Below are positions 1-10,354 of a stretch of DNA of 64,000 bases, one piece after another. The notes beneath the pieces are model-generated. The model worked only from the letters and a program-made list of their open reading frames with translations, was not told where the DNA came from and ran no database searches. The stretch is from Papio anubis. Its lineage: Eukaryota > Chordata > Mammalia > Primates > Cercopithecidae. Position 1 is the stretch's first letter. Every line of letters starts with the position of its first letter. A program made the position numbers and the translations under genes. The DNA lies in contig NC_044977.1 of assembly GCF_008728515.1 (NCBI RefSeq), positions 171,973,139-172,037,138 of the forward strand. Reading direction: 5' to 3'.

Positions 1-139
1 ATTTCACATATCCAATAACCAATGTCACGTGTCATGACACAAAAATAAAATGACAAGATCCACAAAACAAAAGGAAAGAAGAAAGAGGGAGGAGGCATAA
101 TGAGAGCAGAAAGCTTAGCTCAAGGAAAGAAAGTATCTT

Positions 140-490
140 AATCAACTTTGGCTGTTATAACAAAATAGTATAGACTGGGTGACTTAAACAACCAACATTT
201 ATTTCTCACAGTTCTGGAGGCTGAGAAGTCCAAGATCAAGATGCCCGCAGATGTGGTTCTTGGTGAAGGGCCTTTTCCTAACTTGCAGACAGCAACCTTC
301 TTGCTGTATTCTCACATGGTGGAGAGAGGATTCCTTTCTTTTCTTGAAGAATAGCACATATTCACAAGCTCCCTTCATTCTGTCCTTTTTGAATGTTTTC
401 TCTAGTCTCAGCTGGCAGTGTTTCTGCTGATATAATCCCATCTCTTTTCTGGCTTCTGTTGACATCACCGATTAAGTCTGTGGTTCACAC
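140..490 (-). repeat. MaLR LTR (MLT1/MST-like), 3' LTR of a partial element
   Basis: The plus strand reads as the reverse complement of a MaLR LTR: 'gctgttataacaaaatag', 'tagactgggtgac', 'ctcacagttctggaggctg' and 'agtccaagatcaag' occur in the expected order. A related, same-orientation copy at 1175-1985 shares 'ttcttggt' and 'ttgcagacag' at matching places, so the two are probably the LTRs of one element. The inner boundary is approximate because the second half of this copy is hard to assign. Confidence 0.65.
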
Positions 491-1174
491 CCACACTCAT
501 CTCCTTATCAAATGATTGGTCAGACACATGCTTGGTATTTTCTTCTGGACATGCTTTCTCATTTTTTTTTTTTTTTTTTTTGCAATATAGACAGGCTGGG
601 AATTTCCCAAATCTTTAAGGTCTGGTTCCCTTTTGCTTAACAATTCTGTCTTGATGTCTTTTCTTGCTTTTTGCATTATACTCTGAGCAGTCAGGGGGAA
701 CCAAACCAGTTTTTCAACTATTTGCTTAGAATTGTCAGCTAAATATCCAATTTCATTACTTGCAAGTTCTACCTTTCACAAAACACTAGAATAAGAACAC
801 AATTCAGAATAATTCTCTGCCACTCTATAACAAATATTGCCTTTTAAAAAATTGTTCAATAACATGTTCCTCATTTCTGTATGAAACCTTATCAGAATGA
901 CCTTTGCCATCAATATGTCTACCAACATTCTGTTGATGATTAGTTATGCGTTCTCTGAGAAGATGGAGGGCTTTTTCTTTCACTCTCCTCTTTTCTTTCC
1001 GAGTTCTCACTAGAATCCCATTTGGCAGTACCTTAACAGTGATCTCGAATTGTTCTGGTATGCATCTGAAAACCCTTCTAGCCTCTATCCATTATTCAGT
1101 TCCAAAGCTGCTTCTATGTTTTTAGATATTTGTTACAGCAGCACTCCATTTCTAGGTACCAATTTCTGTCTTAG
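491..1174 (-). mobile_element. MaLR internal region remnant
   Basis: This sequence lies between two same-orientation MaLR LTRs. Its right end has the characteristic junction wording 'ttccaaagctgcttc', 'tgttacagcagcac', 'ggtaccaatttctgtctta', as expected where MaLR internal sequence meets the 5' LTR on the minus strand. A T-run at 563-582 is embedded. MaLR internal regions are non-coding or strongly decayed, and no usable reading frame is visible. Confidence 0.5.
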
Positions 1175-1203
1175 CTCTGGGTGATACAAAAATACCATAG
1201 ACT

Positions 1204-1520
1204 GGCCGGACTCGGTGGCTCACGCCTGTAATCTCAGCACTTTGGTACGCCAAGGCAGGTGGATCACGAGGTCAGGAGATCGAGACCATCCTGGCTAACA
1301 CGGTGAAACCCCGTCTCTACTAAAAATACAAAAAGTTATCCAGGCGTGGTGGCGGGTGCCTGTAGTCCCAGCAGCTCAGGAGGCTGAGGCAGGAGAATGG
1401 CGTGAACCCGGGAGGCGGAGCTTGCAGTGAGCCGAGATCGCGCCACTGCACCCTAGCCTGGGCGACAGGGCGAGACTCCGTCTCAAAACAACAACAACAA
1501 CAACAACAACAACAAAAACC
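1204..1520 (+). mobile_element. AluY
   Basis: Full-length dimeric Alu with Y-type wording ('gatcacgaggtcaggagatc', 'ctggctaacacggtgaaacc', 'gaatggcgtgaacccgggag'). The tail is a (CAA)n run. Target-site duplications 'ccatagactgg' flank it at 1195-1205 and 1521-1531. The insertion falls inside a MaLR LTR and postdates it. Confidence 0.93.
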
Positions 1521-1550
1521 CCATAGACTGGGTGGCCTAAACAACCAAAT

Positions 1551-1664
1551 ATTTAATATATATATCTCATATGTATGTCATATATACATTACATATATTA
1601 TGTAATATATTACATATCTTTTGTATATCATATATAGTCTCTATTATATATAATACATATATCT

Positions 1665-1697
<33 letters not shown>
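1551..1697. repeat. AT-rich low-complexity block followed by (TC)n
   Basis: Alternating TA and TG/CA-type sequence at 1551-1667 is followed by about 14 TC units at 1669-1697. It sits inside the MaLR LTR and is likely length-variable. Confidence 0.85.
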
Positions 1698-1985
1698 AGA
1701 TATAGCAAGGTGCTGTCAGTTTCTGTTCTTGGTAAGCGCCCTCTGCCTAGCTTGCAGACAGTCACCTGTGTCCTGATCTGTCTGCTTGTAGTTGTAGCCT
1801 CACCTGGTGGAGATGGGAGGACCTATTTTTAAAAGGGCACTAATCCCACCATAGGGGTTCCATTCTTGTGATTTCATCTAAAACTAATTTTCTCCCTAGG
1901 GCATCACCTCCTAGTAGCATAACATTGGGGGTTAGGGCTTCAATGTATACATTTTGAGGGGATGTAAACCCCCCGTTTCAGTCCA

Positions 1986-2847
1986 TAACAGAAAATGATG
2001 GCTATTGATGTTGGAAATCAGCATTGACTTTGCCTACATAAATGCAACATCGTTAAATGAACAGTTCTCAATGGACATAAGTCTATACTTGGGCAAAGTG
2101 GTTTAACAGCAGCAAGTACTATTTAAAATTGTTTTGACTGGAAGGAAATGGTTTATAAATGGAATTTCTAATGCAAGTTGCTGTTTTGGCTCTGAGTATG
2201 GAATCTAAGCATGGTAATCCCAAATAGAGCCCCACCTTGTGGTTAGCAGAGGAAGCTGCTCATCTCAGGAAACGAGGGGTTTGCTTTCTATTCTTTAATA
2301 GTGTGGGCTGAAGTAGATGCTTTCTTGATTTTTAAAAGCATGTTTTTTTTCTGAATTTTACCATTATATTAATCATCTTCACATGGATACATAGCTGATA
2401 AGCAGTGCTTGATTTTATGACCCTTTAGCTTTGCCATTTGTTTCCCATATGCCCTCTTAGAATGTCCTTGGTACACAATCCCCTCACCTGTATGTTATTT
2501 CTGGTCACTTTTTTACTCTCAGATGACTCCAACTAATCAATTACTGAGCTGAATTTGGCGCAGGGAGTATTTGCCTTTCAATAATGAAAGCCTCTTGATA
2601 AAGTAAATGCCTTTAGGGCCCTATGGAATGACTCAATAATAGTGTGTGCTGGACATTTTGGCGTAAGGTGGGAGAAATATTTTGGATGGAAAGAAAAGCA
2701 GGAAGAGAGGTGCCAGACTTATTTCAATGTAACTCAATCTATACTATATAGGAAATTAAAAATATAATACAATTGTATTAATTATAAGCATAGTCTATTT
2801 TTTGTTTGCTTTGAATATTGCAACTAACACATTTTTCTCTTTTGCCA
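1986..2847. other. Single-copy AT-rich sequence, nothing recognised
   Basis: No gene, RNA or interspersed repeat was recognised. It contains ordinary AT-rich sequence with short homopolymers and no long open frame. Confidence 0.5.
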
Positions 2848-3392
2848 ATAAAGGAAAACAAAAATATTTCACTCTAAAATATACTTCAGTGACATATTTC
2901 AAGAGGGCTATTCAGAGGGCCTACAGACAGGAATAGCCCTGAAAAGCTGCCTTTTGTGGAAGAAATTTGCATCTGTAGAGAAAAATCCACATTAGTGAGA
3001 TAAATACCCAGACTTTCCCTGAGGGCCCGCCCCCTTATCCAGATCTAGAAAAGATGTACTCAGCCACAAACTACCATCTCTTTTTTTCTGAAAGCTGCTG
3101 TCTGTGAAGTTTCATGTAAATAACAAGCCCACCTTTGCCCCATGCCTTTGTTTCTCCCTCCTGTAACCATCTTGCCGCACTCCAAGCCCATGTTTTTTCT
3201 ATAATCTCAAGATGGTATAAAGGCATTAACCACCTGGCCGTTTCTTTGAGTTTTCACGTTTTGCATTCCTTCCATGCGCACGTGTGTGCAATAATCAATT
3301 TTGTTTGGCTTTTCTCCTAATAGTGGGCCGTTTGTCAGTTGATTTTCAGTGAACCTTCAGAAGGCGAAGGGGACGTTTCCCCTTGGTTTCTG
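2848..3392 (+). repeat. Class I ERV-like LTR, copy 1
   Basis: It matches the copy at 8534-9080 along its length: 'acaggaatagccctgaaaag', 'ctgccttttgtgga', 'cagatctagaaaagat', 'tttgccccatgc', 'ttttgtttggcttttct' and 'gttgattttcagtgaacct' recur in the same order. The 'aataatcaattttgtttggc' stretch resembles an LTR polyadenylation region. The overall style resembles MER4-group ERV1 LTRs, but the family name is tentative. Confidence 0.7.
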
Positions 3393-3682
3393 CACTTTTG
3401 CTGTATTGAGCAGGATAACCAAAACCACTCTGCTCCTCTGGATGTCACATCAAGGGAACCCAGGATCTGACACGCCAGCTGTAGGGTAAGAATATCTTCC
3501 CAGTCAGATTCCCAGGTGTCTGTCACGAATCCTGTTGAGAGGTTGGTAAAAATCACTGATTATCTCTTTTTCCTTTTTCAAATTAAGATTAAAGGGAGAA
3601 AAGCATTTACAGTAGTCTTAGATGAAGCAGCTCTGGTTTATTTTTTAGTATAAATATTCATATGTTTGGTCCTTGTGCTCTT
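3393..3682 (+). other. Possible ERV leader/internal remnant, otherwise unassigned
   Basis: The sequence directly follows the first LTR-like copy. Words such as 'gggaacccaggatctgacac' could come from a retroviral leader, but no primer-binding site is recognisable and no gag-like frame is present. This is inferred from position only. Confidence 0.25.
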
Positions 3683-3725
3683 AAAAGTAATGGCAAAACC
3701 CGCAATTACTCTTGCACCAACCTAA
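3683..3725. mobile_element. MADE1 (mariner MITE) half element
   Basis: The stretch ends with 'attactcttgcaccaaccta' and contains 'agtaatggcaaaacccgcaa', matching one arm of the 80-bp palindromic MADE1 element derived from Hsmar1. The partner arm is not recognisable on the left, so the copy is truncated. MADE1 hairpins are the source of mir-548 family microRNAs, but one arm alone cannot form that precursor. Confidence 0.8.
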
Positions 3726-4218
3726 TATCTCAAACTTCTCAAAGTTTAAGAGTGACTCTAGGACACCTTCTTCCATTTGCTATGCCTCTCCTTTTGCCAC
3801 CTTCAGTCTCCCATCTAGCTTCCTTAAGTTATTGATATGTTCCCCTTCAAGACCATAATTCCTCCATTTGGTGGTCACTGGATGAAAAACTGCAGAAAGA
3901 AAATAAGAGAGTTTCGATTACCACATCAACAGATCTAAAAGATATGCTAGTGACTCTGGGACCCCTTGAGGAACAAAGCCAAGGTGCCAGTGACCCCTCT
4001 TTGGGCCGCCTTTCTTTCTCATGGAGTCCTAAGAGTTAGGAGTTGATTTGGCCCCATTTGTTAATGGACGTTGCCCTGAAATCAACCTCCCAGTTAAGAA
4101 ACTGAAACTAATTTTAAAAGCCACTTATTCAACTAAATCTATCTCCAAAGTACATACTTACGGCATTTCACTGGCTATTTAAAAGCTCTTTGTGAAAGAA
4201 ATTTATATCTATAAAGAA

Positions 4219-4470
4219 TGTCGGGCGCTAGGTGAGCTCACGCTCACAGCACTTTGGGAGCCCAGGCGAAGTGAGGTCACTTGCAGGCCAGACGTAACCC
4301 TCGGGAAAAACCTCGCCTGCCAGGCTGGCTGGAGCGCTGTGGCGGGTGCTCAGTCGATACCGGGAGGCTGTGGAGGCAGGAGAATGGGCGGAACTCGGGG
4401 CTGGAGCTGCACAGATCAGCGCCACTGCACCTGCAGCCTGGGCGCCAGAGGGAGACTCACACCAAAAAAA
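4219..4470 (+). mobile_element. Scrambled Alu, plus orientation
   Basis: Alu landmarks appear in order ('cagcactttgggag', 'ggaggcaggagaatgg', 'gccactgcacctgcagcctg') but the body has many small insertions, deletions and changes. It is about 250 bases long, against roughly 280 for a full Alu. CpG-rich words survive, which is unlike an old decayed Alu. Error in the assembly is a real possibility. Confidence 0.75.
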
Positions 4471-4564
4471 GGAAACCTCCATTTGTAAGGGCACATTCCT
4501 CTCTGCATCTAAACCATGAGAAACTTTTACAATGAGAAAGGCAAGTTTACATAACAAACCTTAC

Positions 4565-4862
4565 TTTTTTTTTCTTTTTTTTTTTTTGAGGCGGAGTCTT
4601 CACTTTGTCGCCCAGGCTGGAGTGCAGTGGCGCCGATCCGCCACTGCAAGCCCTCCCGGTTGGCCATTCTCCTGCCTCAGCCTCCCCGAGTAGCTGGGAC
4701 TACAGGCACGCCACCTCGCCTCGCTAGTTTTGTATTTTAGTAGAGACGGCGCTTCACCGGTGGTTATTAGCTAGGACATGGTTCTATCTCCTGACCTCGT
4801 GATCCACCCATCTCGGCCTTCCAAAGTGCTGGGATTACAGGCGTGAGCCACCGCGCCCGGCC
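4565..4862 (-). mobile_element. Scrambled AluY, minus orientation
   Basis: A poly-T head is followed by Alu reverse complement ending 'gagccaccgcgcccggcc'. Perfect target-site duplications 'aaaccttactttt' lie at 4556-4568 and 4865-4877. 'gccacctcgcctcgctag' resembles the monkey AluY form 'gccacctcgcccggctaa'. The middle carries indels and odd blocks, for example around 4750-4790. The intact duplication argues that the insertion is young and the damage is not age-related. Confidence 0.88.
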
Positions 4863-4879
4863 CCAAACCTTACTTTTAT

Positions 4880-5950
4880 TTAAGGTACTTTTCCTGGCTA
4901 TCTTTCCTTATCTGTGCATTTATCTAAGCCCCTCTTTGTCTTGGCAGATACTTATGTTTAGATCTATGTCTTGTGCCTTTGAGATATAAGTTTTCTACCT
5001 TGTTCCACCTAAGAGTCATTCCTTTAGAAGTATAAATTTGGGGTTGCCTAGCTATTTTCTTAGGTGAGTAAAATGAGTAATCAGAAGATTGATGATCTGA
5101 ACTGGGGAAAGCAAACCTATTTGGAAGCTGGCAAATGAAGAATCTTAATGAAAGCTATAAGATCTGCTTCTGTCTTTGTGATATGTCAATGTGTATTATG
5201 TGTATATGATATTGCTATGTGATCTGACATAATCTTTGGAAAGTAAAGCTAGTTTAAAAACTGTTGGTAAAATAAAATAACGCAAAATCTTCAGAATTGT
5301 CAGTACTAAATATAGTTTAGACATTTTTGCCTGGATCTACTTTCAGATGGGTATATGCTGTCTCTGCTACATGTTTTAACATCATATAACTGCTGCTTTT
5401 ATAATATTTTTTGTACTTGCTTGATTTGTCTGTATGCTAAAGCAATAAGGGCTGGCTTCTGGGCTCACCTGAAGCTTTGCACACATCTTACTGTGAAGTT
5501 ATGTTTTTGGTTTTTGGTCTCTGGATTCTGGGGTGTGGGTAGGTGGTCATAAGAAGACCTGGGGACATATGTGTGCCTGCAGCACCTGGGCTACCAGTTA
5601 CCATCTTCAGAGCTCTGTCCTCTGTCCTGGGCTCTACATCTGATATATAAATCTAGGACCCACATAGGTGCTATCCTTCATAGCCTCTTTGGTGCCACAT
5701 GGTACATGGGACTCAGGACAACTGGGGAAGTCATGGGGAAGTGTGGCATCTGTGTTACAGCTTCAAAATTCTTTTTTAGTAATTTTAAATCTTTTTTTTT
5801 TCCCCCATTATGATTTTCTACTTTATTCCCTCCATGGCTTCTTTTACTTGATCCATTTTTCTGTGGTCTACATCTTTGCCACATACTTTCTGTCAGTCTC
5901 TTTGCAGTTTTCTTTTTATATACATGTAATATTTATATCTTAAAGTCATA
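4880..5950. other. Single-copy sequence, nothing recognised
   Basis: No repeat family or gene signature was recognised. Overlapping short open frames occur around 5570-5940, but they lack coding features such as a splice context or a recognisable protein. Confidence 0.45.
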
Positions 5951-5951
5951 T

Positions 5952-6304
5952 TGTATTAGTCCATTTTCATGCTGCTGATAAAGAGATACCTGAGACTGGG
6001 TAATTTATAGAGGAAAAAGGGTTTAATGGGCTTACAGTTCCATGTGGCTAGAGAGGACTCACAATCATGGCAGAAAGCAAGGAGAAGCAAGTCACATCTT
6101 ACATGGATGGCAACAGGCAAAGACAGAGACTTGTGCAGGGGAACTCCTCTTTTGAAACCATCAGATCTCATGAGACGTATTCACTATCGCAAGAATAGCA
6201 CAGGAAAGACCTACCCCCATAATTCTATTACCTGCCATTGGGTTCCTCCCAAGACCCATGGGAATTCAAGATGAGATTTGGGTGGGGACACAGCCAAACC
6301 ATAT
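5952..6304 (-). repeat. MaLR LTR (MSTA/MSTB-like)
   Basis: The LTR runs from 'tgtattagtccattttcatg' through 'gagactgggtaatttatag', 'cagatctcatgaga' and 'gagatttgggtggggacaca' to 'gccaaaccatata'. This is the reverse complement of an MST LTR. It appears near full length and solo, with no internal sequence beside it. Confidence 0.9.
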
Positions 6305-6900
6305 AATATGCTTAATTAAGTAATAGATAATTATAAAATGTCTAAGTCATTTCTAAGTAAGTTAAAATATGAAAACATTAATTATTAAATATAAGTTTAT
6401 TTACTTTTATATCTTATTTTGATATGGTATAGAAACAATATAATTAGAGGTGTTAATAAACAAAAAATTGAGAAAGCATATCTTTCTAAAAATTATAAAA
6501 TGGCTTTCATCTGTAAATACTGATATAAAACAGTCCAAAATTACTCATTTCCTAGGTTTCCCTAGAAATTAGCATTATTGAGTTAAGATTAAATATATAA
6601 AATTATTTATGAGAATATATATATTTAAAACGAATGAAATAAATAATTCCATATGCAAAGTGTACAAGAAAAATAAGGTATGTTTTTGGTGAGGAAAGTT
6701 ATAAAGGGATTAAGATTGTGTTAATTGAGAATGAAATAATTTATAGTCTATTTAAAGATTGTTTAAAGATTTACAGGTTATTTAAAGATTCTGAAGGACA
6801 ACATGATATTGATAAAACTAAATACGAGTTTCTGACAGGCCCAGGAACCTCAAGAGATTTTGGAGGTCTTCAGCTAAAGAGGAGTTCACCCTTCTATCTC
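6305..6900. other. Very AT-rich single-copy sequence
   Basis: It is dominated by A/T with short direct repeats, including 'tatttaaagattgtttaaag' and neighbouring 'tttaaagat' units at 6750-6795. Nothing functional was recognised. Confidence 0.45.
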
Positions 6901-7111
6901 TTTTTTTTTTCTTTTTTTGAGTCAAAGTCTTGCTCTGTTATTCAAGCTGGAATGCAGTGGCACAATGACAACTCACTGAAGCCTTGGCTTGTGCGCTCAA
7001 GTACAATTTTCTGAGTAGCTGGGACTACAGGTGTGTGTCACCGCACCTCACTATGTTTAATTTTTTTGTAGAGACAAGGTCTTGCTGTGTTGCCCAGACT
7101 GAGTTCACCTG
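6901..7111 (-). mobile_element. Old Alu fragment (AluJ/FLAM-like)
   Basis: A T-rich head is followed by 'tcttgctctgtta', 'gctggaatgcagtggcac', 'gagtagctgggactacaggt' and 'tagagacaaggtcttgctgt'. It is diverged and cut short at the far end, lacking the usual '...ctgggattacagg...gagcca' portion. Confidence 0.8.
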
Positions 7112-7112
7112 T

Positions 7113-7647
7113 TTCATAAAGGTATTATAGACACAGTATTTGGCTTTGCTTGTGAGCCTCAAGAGATTTTTAAAAGTTAAATCCAAAATTCCTTATTAAA
7201 AAATTCCAGCAAAGCCAACTTAAGAAGAGTCTGTATAGCAATCACTGTTCTTTCTATACTTTATGCAAATAAGCCAAGTGTAATAAGACTAAACTTATTT
7301 TGTAAATAAATTGGTCTTACTATGATTTCTCCTTGTTAGAAATGGGGTACTGGAGAGAGGAAAACTATGTTTCAGAAGGAAACCTATAGTACATCTGTGA
7401 TTAGGTTCTGGATCTTTTTTTTTTTTTTTTTTTTTTTGAGATTTTATTATTTACCTGCAATCTCAACTAAATCCTAAATTTCTAGTTTCCTCAAATATAT
7501 GACTGTGACTCTGCAGACTAACATTTCCAATTTTTCTTTCTCTCTTCTAACTTAGAATCACTAGAAATTAAAACTGCCTTCCTTAAAGCCCTGCAAATGG
7601 AAACTAGACAACTTGATATAAACTTCAGAAGAAATCACTACAGCTAT
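7113..7647. other. Unassigned sequence with a T23 run
   Basis: A run of 23 T at 7415-7437 is followed by 'gagattttattattt'. On the minus strand this reads as AATAAA-type sequence close to a poly-A tail, so a retroposed fragment is possible. No source gene was recognised. Confidence 0.3.
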
Positions 7648-7997
7648 CTTTTTCTTTTTTCTTTCTTCTTTCTTTCTTTCTTTTTTTTTTTCTTTTTTTT
7701 CTTTTTTTTTTTTGAGATGGAGTTTCACCCTTGTTGCTCAGGCTGGAGTGCAATGGTGCCATCTCGGCTTACCACAACCTCCACCCCCCAGGTTCAAGCG
7801 ATTCTCCTGCCTCAGCCTCCCAGAGTAGCTGGAATCACAGGCATGCACCACCACGCCTGGCTAATTTTGTATTTTTTTGTAGAAACAGGGTTTCTCCGTG
7901 TTGGTCAGGCTGGTCTCAAACTCCCGACCTCAAGCAATCCACCTGCCTCAGCCTCCCAAAGTGCTGGGGTTACAGGCATGAGCCACTGTGCCCAGCC
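7648..7997 (-). mobile_element. AluS with expanded T/CTTT head
   Basis: An AluS reverse complement ('gagatggagtttcaccc', 'ggttcaagcgattctcctgc', 'ggtcaggctggtctcaaac') is preceded by a T-rich tail expanded to TTTC/CTTT units at 7648-7711. 'ctatct' occurs on both sides and could be part of a target-site duplication. Confidence 0.92.
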
Positions 7998-7999
7998 CT

Positions 8000-8023
8000 A
8001 TCTCTCTCTCTCTCTCTCTCTCT
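8000..8023. repeat. (TC)n microsatellite
   Basis: About 12 uninterrupted TC/CT units directly abut the 5' end of the AluS. Confidence 0.9.
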
Positions 8024-8159
8024 CATATCTGCCTTCAGCTTTCATGCCTGCTGATGTATGGACTACTCAGAAGGTTCACTAGAACATATGATTTGACTAC
8101 AATCTACAAAAATCTGTCCGATTGCCACACCTGCCCAATCCAACTGAAGGTGTTATAGA

Positions 8160-8533
8160 GACGAGTAAAACTAGTTTATAGACTACTCTAGATATTAACC
8201 TCAGTTTTTCCTTTGTTTCCATAGACTTGCCTCTTACTAACGGACATCTTACTTACAAACATTTTACTTACAAACATCTGTTTGCCTGCATCATATATAG
8301 AGACTTGGCTTTGAGATCGCATCTGCAATGCCGCCTCCTGGAATGGGGCACAACTGTTTAACTGAACCAACTTATAAGAGACTGATTCAACAAGATACCG
8401 GCTACATGGTCTAATGTATGCTTTTCCCCCTTCCCCTTTGCCAATCTCTTATTTCACAACCTCTGACCCAAATCTCTTCATAGCTACCAACCCCACTTTA
8501 ATAAGTGAAACTTTCTAAACACAAAGTTTCACA
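8160..8533 (+). mobile_element. Probable ERV internal 3' remnant
   Basis: It lies directly upstream of the second ERV-like LTR and ends in a polypurine-like 'acatgggggac', as expected just before a 3' LTR. The C/T-rich part at 8420-8500 resembles class I ERV sequence downstream of env. A short duplicated unit 'acttacaaacat' occurs near 8250-8277. No intact reading frame was seen and the assignment is inferential. Confidence 0.35.
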
Positions 8534-9080
8534 TGGGGGACTAAAGAAAACCAAAAATGTTTTGCACCAAAATATACTTCTTGAACATGTTTTGAGATGG
8601 TTATTCAGAGGGCATGCAGACAGGAATAGCCCTGAAAAGCTGCCTTTTGTGGAGATTTGCATTTGTAGAGAAAAAAACACATTAGTGAAATGATAAATCC
8701 AGGCTTTCTCTGCGGCCCTCTCCCTTACCCAGATCTAGAAAAGATTAACTCAGCTACAGGATACCATTTATTCTTCCTGAGAGTTGCTACTTGGGAGGTT
8801 TCATCTATGTAATAAGATTACCTTTGCCCCACGCTTTTGTTTCTCTCTCTTTCCCATTACCTGTCTTGGCATGCTCTAAACTCCTAACCTCATGGCATGA
8901 AAGCATCACCCAGCTGGCCCTTTCTTTGAGATTTTACATTTTTTATGACTCCCGTGCACGTGTGTGTGCATTAATAAATTTTGTTTGGCTTTTCTTCTAT
9001 TAATCTGCCTTTTGCTAGTTGATTTTCAGTGAACCTGTAGGGGGCAAGCAAAGGGGAAGTATTCCCTTGGCCTCTATAGC
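8534..9080 (+). repeat. Class I ERV-like LTR, copy 2
   Basis: This is the second copy of the LTR seen at 2848-3392, in the same orientation about 5.7 kb downstream. 'cattaataaattttgtttgg' supplies an AATAAA polyadenylation signal. The two copies differ at many positions, so both are old or inserted independently. The MER4-group assignment is tentative. Confidence 0.72.
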
Positions 9081-9599
9081 AATCACACTCTTCTTAGCAG
9101 ACAACTGCATGAGCACCCTTAGAGATATCCAAACATGATCATAAAAGCACCAGTAAGAGGGGAAAATAAAGTCATTTTGTCATTGGCATTTGTAAATCAA
9201 AAATGTTATTAAAGACAATAAATTTTTTTTCATGATAGCCTATATATTTTCAACAGTAATCCTTTGTTTTTAAGGAGATGACTTTGTTTTGATTTTGTAT
9301 TTTATCATTTTTATTGTTTTATGTTGTTGTTACTGTTTATATTATTGCTTTTGAAGACTCTGAATCCTGTATTAATTATTTGGGTAGAATTTATCATCAA
9401 AAGCTAATTGCTCTTATTAGAAATGCACTGTTGTGTTTTGCTCTGGGAAGGAATGCTTTAATAAGGCTCAGGAAATTTTTGAAGACAGTTTACTTTCAGC
9501 CACTCAGAATGTGTTGTCATGTTTGTGACCTCCTCTGACAGAATTAAAACCTTTACACAGACAAAAGAAATAGAAATATGCCTCTCTTCTTGAATAATT

Positions 9600-10140
9600 T
9601 GCATTTTAATTAACAAAATTGTTTTCTGATTATAAAAATAATGCAACTTAATTTGTTACAGAAACTGAAAAACAGAGAACAGCACACATACAAAGTAAAA
9701 ATCCTCTAAAATAGTACTGCCCAGGAAGAACCACTGTTAATATTTTGGAATACATCTGGTGAGTGTCAAACACAGTTATTTAGAACACTAATATTCTGTT
9801 ATTACACACTTTTTAGTGGTTGCAAATAATTTAAAAATGTAAATGGGTCAACTTTCTTTAAGCAGTTTCTATTTTTGTACATTATCTTGTTTTAGTTTAT
9901 TTTTTCAGACCTACCCAAGAATGGACTTGTTTTAGCTTTTATAAATACTTTCATATAAAAATATGAATGTTTACAGCTTTTAAGGTCTAACTTTTTCTTA
10001 GAATACATTCTTAGAAGTGCAAATGTTGGGTCCAAGAGTACATGGATGTTTTTATTCTTTGACACATGTTGAGTAACTATGTTACAGAAAATGTGTAACA
10101 TTTTGCACACTCACTTGCAATATTTAAGAAAGCGCATTTT
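9600..10140 (-). mobile_element. Old LINE-like remnant (tentative)
   Basis: 'ttctgattataaaaataatg', 'gaaccactgttaatattttg' and 'cattcttagaagtgcaaatg' followed by 'gttgggtccaagagta' resemble the minus-strand 3' portions of ancient LINEs. Divergence is high and the family cannot be fixed from the sequence alone. Confidence 0.4.
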
Positions 10141-10354
10141 CTAATACCTTCCATAATCCTGAGTATTGTTGTTAAAAAAAGAATGAGAGAGAAAGAGAAA
10201 CTTGCAGTTAGATACACAAATAATGAAGTTATTAGTAAGGATGGGCAGAGTTTTCATAAGTTTATTTGGCAAATGCATTTTTCTTTTAGTCCTTTGCCCC
10301 TTTTCTGTTGTGTTTAATGTTTTCTTATTGTTTGATTTTTTTTTTTTTTTTTTA

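Larger units (their letters stand above)
1175..1985 (-). repeat. MaLR LTR (MLT1/MST-like), 5' LTR, split by AluY
   Basis: LTR sequence starts at 'tagctctgggtgatac' and 'ataccatagactgg', is interrupted by an AluY (1204-1520), resumes at 'atagactgggtggc', and continues after a simple-repeat block to 'gtttcagtccataaca'. The gradient of features matches the reverse complement of a MaLR LTR, including 'aaagggcactaatcccacc' and 'gggcatcacctcctag'. The AT-rich and CT repeats at 1551-1697 have expanded inside it. Confidence 0.6.

Noticed and set aside
1204..1520. Local CpG enrichment, possibly a CpG island promoter
   Set aside because: The CpGs belong to the AluY body. All other strong CpG clusters in the window, except a small block near 50100, are also Alus.
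4192..4557. Three overlapping open frames of 84-109 codons
   Set aside because: They arise from the scrambled, GC-rich Alu and do not represent a gene.
7415..7452. T23 run followed by AATAAA-type sequence on the minus strand, suggesting a processed pseudogene
   Set aside because: No source transcript could be recognised upstream on that strand and no target-site duplication was found.
7597..8082. 161-codon open frame on the plus strand
   Set aside because: It reads through the T-rich head and body of an antisense AluS and the adjacent CT repeat; the protein is Alu-derived.
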